This document shows positions 1 to 8,364 of a stretch of 64,000 bases of DNA, one piece after another; the stretch's first letter is position 1; the number at the start of each line of letters is the position of its first letter. The stretch is from JBCCOW01 sp039025855 (GTDB taxonomy: Bacteria; Planctomycetota; Phycisphaerae; Phycisphaerales; Phycisphaeraceae): contig JBCCNL010000002.1 in NCBI GenBank assembly GCA_039025855.1, forward strand, positions 136,227 to 200,226. Reading direction: 5' to 3'. The position numbers and the translations under genes were made by a program. Under the pieces are notes generated by a model, which ran no database searches, was not told the DNA's origin, and saw nothing but the letters and a program-made list of their open reading frames with translations.

Positions 1-320
1 TCCGTCAGGTTCGCCGCGAACGGCTTCTCGACCAAGACGTCCACCCCGTACTCCGCCACCTTGCACGCCCACTCGCCGTGCCCCCCTGTCGATGCGCACA
101 CGATCGCGACCGTCGGCGACGCCTGCTCCATACACGCCCGCCAATCGTCGAAGATCAGCGACTCATCCAACCCCAACCGGCCAAGCACCTCCCTCGGCGT
201 GTCGGGCTCGTGGTGCCAGACACCCACCACCTCCGCGTCCGGATGCTCAACGACCAGCCGGAGCAGATCACCCATGTGCATGTGGTCAAAGTTGATGGCG
301 ACAACGCGGTGGCGTGACAT
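1..320 (-). CDS. Gfo/Idh/MocA family oxidoreductase, N-terminal part
   Basis: The window edge cuts this gene, leaving 106 codons of the N-terminal Rossmann domain. The start is ATG at 320, and translation gives a typical nucleotide-binding fold that ends in VEKPF, the EKP signature of NAD(P)-dependent sugar oxidoreductases. The usual glycine-rich loop is replaced by a stretch reading AINFDHMHMG, so cofactor binding may be atypical. It lies 50 bp downstream of the TIM-barrel epimerase gene on the same strand and is the last visible gene of the minus-strand sugar operon. It probably oxidises or reduces a sugar or cyclitol, but the substrate cannot be read from this fragment. Confidence 0.85.
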   Translation of the reverse strand, partial: MSRHRVVAINFDHMHMGDLLRLVVEHPDAEVVGVWHHEPDTPREVLGRLGLDESLIFDDWRACMEQASPTVAIVCASTGGHGEWACKVAEYGVDVLVEKPFAANLT

Positions 321-370
321 GGTTTCCCTTTCCGAGCAAGTCGAAGCGATCCAAGCAATCCGAAGGCGAA

Positions 371-1192
371 TCAAACGAACCGGGCACGCACCCATTCTGC
401 GGACACCCGGTGCGCGTCCACCACGCCGAGCGGCAGGTCGGTCCTATCCTCGATCGCACACTCGAGGAACACCGGGCCAGCGAAACCAATCGCGTCCAGC
501 TGCTCAAAAACGGGTCCATAATCAAGGTCGCCGTCGCCAAGCGTCTGCGTCCAGACATGGCCTCGGCTCTGGCGTAGGTGCAGACTGACCGTGCGGTCAC
601 CGTAGCAGGCCATGAGGTCCAACAACGCGACGTTGCTGTAGCCGCAGCCCTGGAACAGCCAGTGTGTGTCGAGGCACAGCTTCAGCTCGGGCACCGCCCG
701 CATCATGTGATGGAACTCGCGGGCACCGGCCCGGAACTCGGGGGCGTGCACGTGGTAGGCCAGCGTCACGCCGTACGCTCCGCAACGCGCGACCAACTCG
801 CCAAGGGCCCGAGCCTGCGTCCGTAGCTGCGCATCGCTCTTGTCCTCCTCCGTGGACCACGAGATCGGGTTCGGGTTGGTGACCAGCAGGTCGATACCCA
901 CACCCGCGCACGCCTCGGCCAACCCGTCGATCCGCTGCAGCTCTGCGTCGAGCGTCTCCGTGTCGTGCAGCTGCGACCCGGTGTAGAGCGACGGCATCGC
1001 CAGTCCGTGCTGATCCGCCAACCGCTTCACCGCCACGGCCGCGTCGGCCGTCTCCGCCGAGTGTTCCCACGCCGTCAGCCTCGCCTCGAGCGCCTCCTCA
1101 AACGCTTCGGCCAGCGTCTCGCTCAGCGAGCGTCCCTCCCGCTCTCGGTACTGAAACCACGGGTACATCTGGGTGCCGACGACGCGTGTCAT
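371..1192 (-). CDS. Sugar phosphate isomerase/epimerase family TIM-barrel protein
   Basis: This 273-aa protein belongs to the AP-endonuclease-2 / xylose-isomerase-like TIM-barrel superfamily. Likely metal ligands can be seen in order: His in YHVHAPEF, Asp and His in CLDTHW, His in SLHLRQ and Glu in FLECAIE near the C-terminus. The ATG at 1192 overlaps the stop of the upstream gene as ATGA, which favours this start over the longer frame and implies translational coupling. Members isomerise or epimerise sugars or act on inosose-type compounds. The neighbouring dehydrogenases suggest a step in an oxidative sugar pathway. Family is clear; substrate is unknown. Confidence 0.85.
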   Translation of the reverse strand: MTRVVGTQMYPWFQYREREGRSLSETLAEAFEEALEARLTAWEHSAETADAAVAVKRLADQHGLAMPSLYTGSQLHDTETLDAELQRIDGLAEACAGVGIDLLVTNPNPISWSTEEDKSDAQLRTQARALGELVARCGAYGVTLAYHVHAPEFRAGAREFHHMMRAVPELKLCLDTHWLFQGCGYSNVALLDLMACYGDRTVSLHLRQSRGHVWTQTLGDGDLDYGPVFEQLDAIGFAGPVFLECAIEDRTDLPLGVVDAHRVSAEWVRARFV

Positions 1193-2169
1193 GATGAGTG
1201 CTCCGGCATCGGTGAAGCGGACGGGACAAACGCAAAGGCACGGGCGGGGTTGCCGCAAAAAATCCGCTGCAGCACACCCTCGCTCAGGCCGCACTCCCGC
1301 AATCGTCCGGGCAGGTGAGTGACCAACCACGCCAGCCCCGGCTCGCCGCCGCGCCCGTGCCAATACCTCCGCCGAGCGAGGTCCATCCCCACCACGATCT
1401 GGTCCGGGAAGTCACCGATCAACGCGACGATCAGGTCAAGCGTCGGGCAGGTGCCAGTCTTCGCCAGCGTGCGGAAGTGTTGGTCGTATTCGAGCGTCAC
1501 GCCCGTCTGCAGCAGGTCGCGGTGATACGACGATTCGGGCTTGGCATCGGTGTGACTCAGGACGATCTGTGCCGGCACCGCGCCCGCGTCGACCAGCCGA
1601 TCGATCTGCTCAAGCCCCGCGGTGCCCGCCTCGGTGTGCGTGATTACCGGGCACCCGGTCTCGGCCGCCACCCGGCCCGCCGCGGCGAACGCCTCCGCCT
1701 GCTGATCGCTCAGCCGATCCCGCCCCCCTGCCACCTTGATCACCCCCGCTCTGGCCCCACCCGGCGCTTCCTCGACCCCATCCGTGACCTCCCGCTGGAA
1801 CCGCTCCGCCAACGCCTCCCGGTCCTCCCGCAGGATCGGATCATCGTCGGCGTAGTACATCGGCAGGTGCAGGCCGGTCGACGCGACGACATACACCCCC
1901 GTCCGTGCCGTGATCGCCCGGAGCTTCGTCACGCTCCGCCCACAACCCCCCGGCATCGTGTCCACCACCCAACCGCCACCCGCCGACCGAAACTCCTCTA
2001 CGTCAACAAACGCCGCATCCACATCATCTAGCAGGAAGTCCGCAAAGTGCGCAGCCATAAACGGGTGGTCAATCACCAGGTGCTCATGAGCGCTGCACAT
2101 CCCGAGCGCCGCCGGGTCGGCCGGCACATCCCCCACCACCGTCCGGATGAAGCTATACCCGTCGCTCAC
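1189..2169 (-). CDS. Phosphotriesterase-like (PTE/PHP) metal-dependent hydrolase, possible sugar lactonase
   Basis: A 326-aa amidohydrolase-superfamily protein of the phosphotriesterase group. The first-strand HxH is visible as AHEHL, a candidate carboxylated lysine in AGVIKVAGG, and the later metal His residues in THTEAGT and LSHTD, followed by the Asp in VGMDLARR. The GTG at 2169 forms a GTGA overlap with the upstream stop and follows GGGAGG, so it is preferred over the GTG at 2202. Some bacterial PTE-like proteins hydrolyse sugar lactones, including phosphorylated ones. Beside a kinase and dehydrogenases, lactonase activity is a reasonable inference but is not shown by the sequence. Confidence 0.82.
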   Translation of the reverse strand: MSDGYSFIRTVVGDVPADPAALGMCSAHEHLVIDHPFMAAHFADFLLDDVDAAFVDVEEFRSAGGGWVVDTMPGGCGRSVTKLRAITARTGVYVVASTGLHLPMYYADDDPILREDREALAERFQREVTDGVEEAPGGARAGVIKVAGGRDRLSDQQAEAFAAAGRVAAETGCPVITHTEAGTAGLEQIDRLVDAGAVPAQIVLSHTDAKPESSYHRDLLQTGVTLEYDQHFRTLAKTGTCPTLDLIVALIGDFPDQIVVGMDLARRRYWHGRGGEPGLAWLVTHLPGRLRECGLSEGVLQRIFCGNPARAFAFVPSASPMPEHSS

Positions 2170-3548
2170 ACCACCTCCCGTCGCCGATGGTGATGCCGCC
2201 ACGCGTCCGCCGCCGTCTCCGCAACCGTGGTCGGCGGTTTGATGACCGCGCCGACCCGATGAAGGCGCTCTTGCACTCGGCCCACATCCAATCCCCCCGC
2301 CCCCGCATCAGACTCAAGCGAGTACGCCGCCGCCAGCCCCGCCGCCTGCCCCATGCTCATGGTCTGCCCCATACTCCGGCAAGACGCGTGCGCATCGTGC
2401 GTCGCACTGAAACACCGACCGACCACCCACAACTCATCCCGACCCCGCGGCACCAGCGTCCCGTACGGCACGCCGTACACCCCACCCTGTTCCACATACG
2501 CCCACGCCGTCTCCGACTCACCATCGCCCCCCGCACGGTGGTCCTCGATCGGCGCGCCGCACAACAACACCTGATCCTCAAACAGCCGACCGGACAGGCA
2601 GTCGTCACGGGTCAACCGGTACACGCCGTAGACCCGACGTGTCTCGCGCACCCCGATGTGGTGGCCCAGCCCGATGATCTTCGCGCGTTCGTAGCCCGGC
2701 ACCATGTCCCGCAAAAAATCCTCGTAAACAAACGCCTGGCGTCGCCCCTCGATCTCCGCCGCCGTCAACGCCTCCGGATCGGTCGGGTCGGTATCCGCCA
2801 CGCGCACCGCCACCGTCGCGATGCACCCGGCGTGCACCATCGCGTGCGCACTGCCCTTCTTCCGAGGCAGGGCGTGCCGCCCCTCGTCCACCGCCCGGGC
2901 CATCCGATCCATCAGCATCCGCTTCCCACCCGCCGCGGCGTACCGGTCCAGATCAACATTGCTCATCCGGAACGTCGTCGTCAGCGTCTGGGCCGGATCT
3001 AGCTCCCCCGCCTTCTCGTAAGGCACATCGGCCAAGTGGCAAAGGTCCGCGTCACCGCTCGCATCGATGAACCGCCGCCCCATGATCCGCAGAAACCCAC
3101 GCTTCGTGTGAACGATCACCGCCGTGATCCGACCGTCCACCGCCGTCTCGACACCGCACAGCCACGCGTGCAGCAACACCCGCACACCCGCAGCCGCCAG
3201 CATCCGATCCCACACCCACTTCAGCCGCTCGGGGTTGTACGTCACCCCCGTGCCCGCCCCGTACGTGTTGGGCCGAAGGAACACATCGTCCGTCGCGTCG
3301 AGCGCATCGACCACGCGATCCGGCACGCCACCGACGACCTTCCGTGGCTCGTCCCCCGGTGTGAAGAAGCCATAAAACGTATCGAGCACCTGCGTGCTCG
3401 TGCCCCCCGCGAAGCCGTAGCGCTCGATCAGCACGACCGACCGCCCCGCTTCCGCCGCCGCGATCGCCGCGCAGCAACCCGCCGAGCCCGCGCCGACCAC
3501 CACCACCTCGGCCTCCGCAATCGTGCTCGCGTCCAGACCCAAACTCAC
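2166..3548 (-). CDS. FAD-dependent oxidoreductase (FAD_oxidored type)
   Basis: About 460 aa. The N-terminus carries a dinucleotide-binding fold VVVVGAGSAGCCAAIAAAE followed by an acidic/arginine end (LIERYGFAGGTST), as in planctomycetal FAD_oxidored (PF12831-like) proteins. The C-terminal half has GQAAGLAAAYSLE, the second FAD-contact region of this family. GTG at 3548 is preceded by GGAGG at suitable spacing and is chosen over an upstream GTG at 3584. No signal peptide is visible, so it is probably cytoplasmic. It overlaps the PTE-like gene by four bases. It probably oxidises a sugar or sugar acid in the pathway, with unknown substrate. Confidence 0.85.
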   Translation of the reverse strand: MSLGLDASTIAEAEVVVVGAGSAGCCAAIAAAEAGRSVVLIERYGFAGGTSTQVLDTFYGFFTPGDEPRKVVGGVPDRVVDALDATDDVFLRPNTYGAGTGVTYNPERLKWVWDRMLAAAGVRVLLHAWLCGVETAVDGRITAVIVHTKRGFLRIMGRRFIDASGDADLCHLADVPYEKAGELDPAQTLTTTFRMSNVDLDRYAAAGGKRMLMDRMARAVDEGRHALPRKKGSAHAMVHAGCIATVAVRVADTDPTDPEALTAAEIEGRRQAFVYEDFLRDMVPGYERAKIIGLGHHIGVRETRRVYGVYRLTRDDCLSGRLFEDQVLLCGAPIEDHRAGGDGESETAWAYVEQGGVYGVPYGTLVPRGRDELWVVGRCFSATHDAHASCRSMGQTMSMGQAAGLAAAYSLESDAGAGGLDVGRVQERLHRVGAVIKPPTTVAETAADAWRHHHRRREVV

Positions 3549-3610
3549 GCGATCCCTCCAAACACCCGCCCACACGCACCACACGCATCGATCCGCTTGA
3601 TCCGCATCGC

Positions 3611-4396
3611 TCAGTCCTCCGGCCCAACATGGGCAAACAACCGCGCAAGCCGATGCGCATGCTCGTCGTACGCCGCTTCAAACACCTCCGCCGCACGCTC
3701 GGCGCCAAGGATCGCCCCCGCCGCCAACGCCTTCGGCGGCTGCCCCGCATCGATCAGCCGCCGCGCCACCTCCGCCTTGATGCAGTTCACCACCAGGCAC
3801 CCGCCGACCGTGCTGCCCGGGGCCACCGGCTGATCCAGCCCGTCCAGACTCACCATCGCGTCGCCCACGGGTGCCCCCGTGTCCAGCACCAGGTCCGCAA
3901 AGTCGGCCAGCTTCTTCCCGTCGTCCCGCTTGCTCGTGCTCGCATCGCTATGAGCCCGCGAGACCAACGCCACTGTAAACACGCCCCGCCGCTGAAAGCC
4001 CTCAGCGATCTCGATCGGCACCACATTGCAGCCGCTGCTGCTGACCACGAACGCCGAGTCCCGATCCGAGAAGTCGTAGTTCCGCAGGATCCGCTCGGCA
4101 AAGCCCCGCACGTTCTCAAGGAACATCGCCTGCCGCTGCCCGTTGCTGCCCACGACCGGGTGATGGAAGCTCAACGATAGCTCGACCATCGGATTGAACC
4201 CCGGAAACGAGCCGTACCTCGGCCACAGCTCCTCGACCATGATCCGGCTGTGGCCGCTGCCAAACACGTGCACCATCCGGCCGGCCAGGATCGTCTCCGC
4301 AAAACGATCGGCCGCCCGCTCGATCGCCCCGAGCTGGTCACCCACCGCGTCGATCAGCCGTCGGCTGCGATCCAAGAACGTCTCCGCCGGGGTCAT
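3611..4396 (-). CDS. SIS-domain protein, UPF0309-like phosphosugar-binding protein
   Basis: A 261-aa single SIS-domain protein. Phosphosugar-binding loops are seen as HVFGSGHSR around residues 43-51 and VVSSSGCN in the second half, matching the UPF0309 family of SIS proteins. Such proteins bind or isomerise phosphorylated (often amino) sugars. The ATG at 4396 overlaps the end of the ROK kinase gene as ATGA, so kinase and SIS protein are likely made together. The kinase product is therefore a plausible ligand. Whether it is an isomerase or a sensor cannot be told. Confidence 0.85.
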   Translation of the reverse strand: MTPAETFLDRSRRLIDAVGDQLGAIERAADRFAETILAGRMVHVFGSGHSRIMVEELWPRYGSFPGFNPMVELSLSFHHPVVGSNGQRQAMFLENVRGFAERILRNYDFSDRDSAFVVSSSGCNVVPIEIAEGFQRRGVFTVALVSRAHSDASTSKRDDGKKLADFADLVLDTGAPVGDAMVSLDGLDQPVAPGSTVGGCLVVNCIKAEVARRLIDAGQPPKALAAGAILGAERAAEVFEAAYDEHAHRLARLFAHVGPED

Positions 4397-5274
4397 ACGC
4401 CGATCTCCTGTTGCGTGTTGAGCAGTGCGAACCGCCCCGCCCCCACCGCCCCCGCCAAATCGCCAAGCGCCGCGGGAAGCACCGGCACCCCCTCACCAAA
4501 CGGCCGCCACTCCAACGCGTCCATCTCACAACGCAGCGGCACGAACAACGCATCGCCCGCCGTTGCGATGCCGCCGCCGATCACCACCGCTTCCGGGTCA
4601 AACACATTGATCAGCCCCACCACCCCGCACGCCAACGCGTGGACCACCGCTCGCCAATGCCGGGCCGCTTCCTCGTTCCCGTCCGCTACCGCCGCCACCA
4701 ACTCCCGCGTCGAGGCAAAGCCCGTCCGTGCGTACACCGTGTGATCCCCGACGAGGTCCTCAAGGCTGCCCGGCGTACCCACGATGTCCGCCGGCCCGCT
4801 CCGGTCAATCGTGATATGCCCGAGATGGCCCGCACGACCCGACGCACCGGTCAACAGCCGACCACCAAGCAGCACCCCCCCGCCCACGCCCGTACCCAGC
4901 GTCAGCATCACCACATTACGACACCCCGCCGCCGCACCACACCACGCCTCGGCCAACGTCGCCGCGTGACCATCATTCAGCACCCGCACCGATCGACCCA
5001 ACGCCGCCGACCAGTCCAGCCCCTCGAGCGCCTCCATCCGGCCACGCATCCACGCGATGCTCCCCCCGTCCTTCGCCGCCAGACCCGGTGCCGCGATGCC
5101 CACCGGTACGTCCGGCCCCCGCAAAGCCTCGAGCGTCTCACGCACCGCCGACACCAGCCCCCGCGGGTCACCCACCGTCGGTCGACGAACCGCCTCTCCA
5201 ACCACACCGTCACCACCGACCGCCGCCGCCTTGATCCGCGTGCCACCGATGTCGATCCCGATCGCTTCCGTCAC
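4393..5274 (-). CDS. ROK family sugar kinase
   Basis: A 293-aa ASKHA-fold protein starting with IGIDIGGTRIKAAAV, the phosphate-1 loop of ROK proteins. The catalytic region reads VLNDGHAATLAEAW, followed by LGTGVGGGVLLGG (phosphate-2). The usual zinc site CxCGxxGCxE after GHLGHITID is absent and is replaced by RSGPADIVGTPGSLEDL, a departure from most ROK kinases. No DNA-binding domain is present, so this is a kinase rather than a ROK repressor. It starts at GTG in a GTGA overlap with the SDR gene. It is expected to phosphorylate a hexose or amino sugar in the cytoplasm. Confidence 0.87.
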   Translation of the reverse strand: MTEAIGIDIGGTRIKAAAVGGDGVVGEAVRRPTVGDPRGLVSAVRETLEALRGPDVPVGIAAPGLAAKDGGSIAWMRGRMEALEGLDWSAALGRSVRVLNDGHAATLAEAWCGAAAGCRNVVMLTLGTGVGGGVLLGGRLLTGASGRAGHLGHITIDRSGPADIVGTPGSLEDLVGDHTVYARTGFASTRELVAAVADGNEEAARHWRAVVHALACGVVGLINVFDPEAVVIGGGIATAGDALFVPLRCEMDALEWRPFGEGVPVLPAALGDLAGAVGAGRFALLNTQQEIGV

Positions 5275-6125
5275 CGTTGCCCCCCTTCCACCGCCGCCTC
5301 TGCCGACAGCCCTTCACTCACACACCATCCGCCGTCCACACACAACACCTGCCCGGTCACACAGGCCGCGCCCGCGCCGAGCAGATAGACCACCGCCGCG
5401 TCGAGGTCTTCGGGCTGGCCCACCCGCCCACCGTCCAACGGCTGCTTCCGCGACACGAACGCCTGAATCGTCGGGTCCGTCGCAGCACGCTGCGCCATCG
5501 GCGTCTCCACCAACGCCGGTGCGATCACATTGAATCGGATGTTGTCCGCCGCGTAATACGCCGCACAGCTGCGCGTCAACCCGATGACCGCGCTCTTCGT
5601 CGCGGCGTAAACGTGCGTCGCGAAGTGGCGCGGCGAAGGCGAAACCCCCAGCACACTGCCCATGTTCAAGACCGCACCAGACGGTGACCGCCCCGCGCCG
5701 CCGCAACGCCACGCCCGCACCGCTGCCCGATTGCTCCGGATCATCGACGAGAGGTTCAACGACACCGTCGCCTCGATCCCCTTGTCGGTCACATCATGCA
5801 ACGGCCCGTCCCCGAACCGCCGGCCACTCCCGCCCGCCACGTGATACAGCCCATCAAACCGCCCGAACATCTCCACGCACAACGCGATCGCCCGCTCAGC
5901 CGACCCCGCCTCGCACGCATCCCCCTGCAAGGCCACCGCCTCGCCGATCGCACTCAGAACCTCCGACGCCTGCTGCACCGACTCCGCAGACCGGCCCATC
6001 ACCACCACCGACGCCCCGGCCCGCACACACGCCTTCGCGGCCGAGAGCCCCAGCCCGGTCGTTCCCCCGACAATAACGATCGCCCGGTCGGCAAGCGGTT
6101 GATGAAAATCCAGAACGTGAGCCAT
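5271..6125 (-). CDS. Short-chain dehydrogenase/reductase (SDR)
   Basis: 284 aa, the first gene of the minus-strand operon. The cofactor loop is VIVGGTTGLGLSAAKAC; active-site Ser lies in NMGSVLG and the YxxxK pair in YAATKSAVIG; the C-terminal CVDGGWCVSEG is typical of classical SDRs. The start is ATG at 6125, only 66 bp from the divergent GntR-type regulator. It probably catalyses an NAD(P)-dependent sugar or sugar-acid oxidation. The following gene overlaps it by four bases. Substrate is not determinable. Confidence 0.88.
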   Translation of the reverse strand: MAHVLDFHQPLADRAIVIVGGTTGLGLSAAKACVRAGASVVVMGRSAESVQQASEVLSAIGEAVALQGDACEAGSAERAIALCVEMFGRFDGLYHVAGGSGRRFGDGPLHDVTDKGIEATVSLNLSSMIRSNRAAVRAWRCGGAGRSPSGAVLNMGSVLGVSPSPRHFATHVYAATKSAVIGLTRSCAAYYAADNIRFNVIAPALVETPMAQRAATDPTIQAFVSRKQPLDGGRVGQPEDLDAAVVYLLGAGAACVTGQVLCVDGGWCVSEGLSAEAAVEGGQR

Positions 6126-6160
6126 GGGTAAACGCTACCCCTAAAATCAAATCAGTATTA

Positions 6161-6184
6161 CATATCAGCAAATAAACTGATATG
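6161..6184. promoter_or_regulatory. Inverted repeat, candidate operator of the divergent regulator
   Basis: An 8-bp perfect inverted repeat, CATATCAG and CTGATATG, is separated by eight A/T-rich bases in the short gap between the SDR operon and the regulator gene. A partial related sequence (ATCAGTAT) lies just to the left at 6151-6158. Position and symmetry suit autoregulated control of both divergent units by the adjacent GntR-type protein. No good -35/-10 pair could be assigned. Confidence 0.55.
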
Positions 6185-6191
6185 TTCTGGA

Positions 6192-7202
6192 ATGGCCCAT
6201 TCGTCACGGATTCAAACGATCGCGGAGGCCCTCCGGCAACGCGCCGCCAACCCGCTGCGGCAGCCCGGCGAACGCTTCATGAGCGCCCGGCAGGTCGCCA
6301 CTCGTTTCGGTGTCTGCTATCAGACCGCCGACCGCCTGCTCTTACTCCTCGCGGATGAAGGGCTGGTCGAGCGTCGTGGCCGGAGCGGCACTTACCTGGC
6401 CGGGTCGACCGTGCGGGCCCGCCGCCCCACACTCCGCCTGCACCCCCGAGCCAGGAACCCGCACGGCTTCGGGGGCAAACTCCGCGCATCGCTGGTCGAA
6501 ACCTTAGATCAACAGTGTTACGAGGCCCGCGTGCGCTACGCAGGTGCCGACCAGCTTGACGACGACGAGCTCCCGATCATCTGGGAGCAGCCCGAACTCG
6601 CCGACCGCTGCGTGGCTGAGGCACGCCCCGCGGTGCTGGTCAACGATCGGCCGCGCCACGGCTGGGGCGGCTCGCAGATCGACTGCGTCGGGGCCGACGA
6701 CTTCGCCGGCGGCGCGCTCGCTGCGGACGTGATCCAGAAAGTCCTGCCGAAGGGCCGGCGCATCGTTCTCGGCGGGCCACGCGACGATCGCCGCAGCGAC
6801 GAGCGCATCGCAGGGTTCCGCTCACGCAGCCGGGCCACCGTGATCCACGCCGACAGCTGGTACCGCGATGCCGGACGCCGGGTGGCTCAGCGCGTCCTGG
6901 CCGCCAACCCCGCCGCCGTATTCGCCGCCAACGACCGTCTGGCCGAGGGCCTGCTTCTGGTTCAACGCGCTACCGGGGACCCGCCCCCGTTAATCATCGG
7001 GCACGACGACGCCCCCGTCGCCACCCGCCTCGCGCTCAGCACCATCACCCTGCCCTGGGATGCGATCTCCCACGCCGTCGCTGACCGCATCCGGCTCCGG
7101 CTTGCCCCGCCCGACCCGCAACGTCCCGTTCCCGCGTGCACCATCACCCTTCACCCCGCGTTCGTCGGGCGGGGTGAGCTGTTCGCCCCCACCCCGTCCT
7201 GA
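6192..7202 (+). CDS. GntR-type HTH regulator with LacI-like ligand-binding domain
   Basis: 336 aa. Residues about 5-75 form a GntR winged helix (SARQVATRFGVCYQTADRLLLLLADEGLVERRGR in part), and the rest is a periplasmic-binding-protein-like sugar sensor, an arrangement known from AraR-type regulators. The sensor lobe is rather short and lacks a textbook LacI dimer region. The gene is divergent from the seven-gene sugar operon and overlooks an inverted repeat at 6161-6184, so it most likely represses that operon until a sugar binds. No Shine-Dalgarno sequence precedes the ATG. Confidence 0.82.
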   Translation: MAHSSRIQTIAEALRQRAANPLRQPGERFMSARQVATRFGVCYQTADRLLLLLADEGLVERRGRSGTYLAGSTVRARRPTLRLHPRARNPHGFGGKLRASLVETLDQQCYEARVRYAGADQLDDDELPIIWEQPELADRCVAEARPAVLVNDRPRHGWGGSQIDCVGADDFAGGALAADVIQKVLPKGRRIVLGGPRDDRRSDERIAGFRSRSRATVIHADSWYRDAGRRVAQRVLAANPAAVFAANDRLAEGLLLVQRATGDPPPLIIGHDDAPVATRLALSTITLPWDAISHAVADRIRLRLAPPDPQRPVPACTITLHPAFVGRGELFAPTPS

Positions 7203-7227
7203 CGGTCGGATCGATCCGCCATGGAAG

Positions 7228-8304
7228 TCAGAGACCCGCCACGATCGGCCGCAGCTTCTCCGCGAGCCGAACCCCCATCATGTGCTGCCCGAACTCGCCG
7301 GGATGCAGCAGGTCACCGCCGAGATAGGTGAAGTCATCGAGGATTTCGTGCGCTTGTATGTAATGCAATTTGGGACGATCCAGCGCATCAACCACTTTTC
7401 GGACAATGCGAACAAAGTCCCGATCATTCTTTACATCAGGGTTATCTCGATACTCGGTGCTGACCCAGCCTTCCGTGTAGTAGTTCGGGAACACATCGAT
7501 CGCAAAAACAGGCTTGTCCGGGTGCGCGTCGGTCAAACGAGTCAGCAGATAGGTCACACGTTCCTGGAACTGCTCCGCGGTGAACCCGCCGCGCATGTTG
7601 ATCCCCAGCTCGCAGGTGATCAGATCCCACTCGGCCTCATCCGCGAGCCAGTCCGCCATCTCGCGTTCACAGTGACACGACCCGCTCATGCCCTTGTTCT
7701 GCACGTCCAGCCGGAGTAGTCGGGCTGCCGTGTGCGGGTATCCGTCGAGCGACGAGTTGGTGATCGACGAGCCGTACGCCAGCCACCTGAGGCGGGGCAA
7801 CTCTTCGGGCTTGGGCGGCCGGATCGGGTGGCCGTGGGTCACGATGCCGTGGAGGTGTGCTGTACCGCCGCGGTTGAAACAGACGCGATAAACGTTCTCG
7901 GCAAACCCGCCCTGCTGCAGCTTGGGCCGATCGACCAGCTTGAAGTTCGGCGGGTCACCCAGCCGGTAGTGCTGGACGGTGCCAGGAGCCTGGAGGTAGC
8001 GGGCGATCTCGAAGTTGCCGCGGAAGACGCGGATCTCCGAACGGTCGGAAAACTCGGGCTTCGTCGTTGAGAGGTAGACGTCGATGTTCGCGGCGTCGCA
8101 CACAAAACGCACTTCGCAGCCCACCGAGTCCATCGCGATGAAGCGTGCCCGTTCGTTGAGCCGGCTGCGGAGGTCCTGTGGCAACCGGACCAGGCCGTTC
8201 GGGCCGTGCCCAGGAAGGGCCGCCAACTCGGGCGTGTTGTGGAAGGCGACCGACGACGCGAGGTCCGCCGCGGGCTGGGCGAAGGAGAGCAGAGGTTGAG
8301 CCAT
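7228..8304 (-). CDS. SGNH/GDSL-type hydrolase, probable carbohydrate esterase
   Basis: 358 aa. An N-terminal beta-rich region (about residues 1-165) precedes an SGNH hydrolase domain. Nucleophile block YGSSITNSS, glycine block GMSGSCH, Asn block CELGINMRG and the terminal DLLHPGEFG (Asp-x-x-His) are all present, so the catalytic set looks complete. No signal peptide is obvious. ATG at 8304 is used here; a TTG at 8349 preceded by GAGGA is an alternative start. It is followed upstream by fucosidase and sulfatase genes on the same strand, so deacetylation of a decorated fucose-containing glycan is a sensible inference. Confidence 0.8.
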   Translation of the reverse strand: MAQPLLSFAQPAADLASSVAFHNTPELAALPGHGPNGLVRLPQDLRSRLNERARFIAMDSVGCEVRFVCDAANIDVYLSTTKPEFSDRSEIRVFRGNFEIARYLQAPGTVQHYRLGDPPNFKLVDRPKLQQGGFAENVYRVCFNRGGTAHLHGIVTHGHPIRPPKPEELPRLRWLAYGSSITNSSLDGYPHTAARLLRLDVQNKGMSGSCHCEREMADWLADEAEWDLITCELGINMRGGFTAEQFQERVTYLLTRLTDAHPDKPVFAIDVFPNYYTEGWVSTEYRDNPDVKNDRDFVRIVRKVVDALDRPKLHYIQAHEILDDFTYLGGDLLHPGEFGQHMMGVRLAEKLRPIVAGL

Positions 8305-8364
8305 GTGTTGTCCAGGCGTGTTCCAGGCTTGGGAGGCGACCGAGGCCAAACCGTGTCCTCGGGA

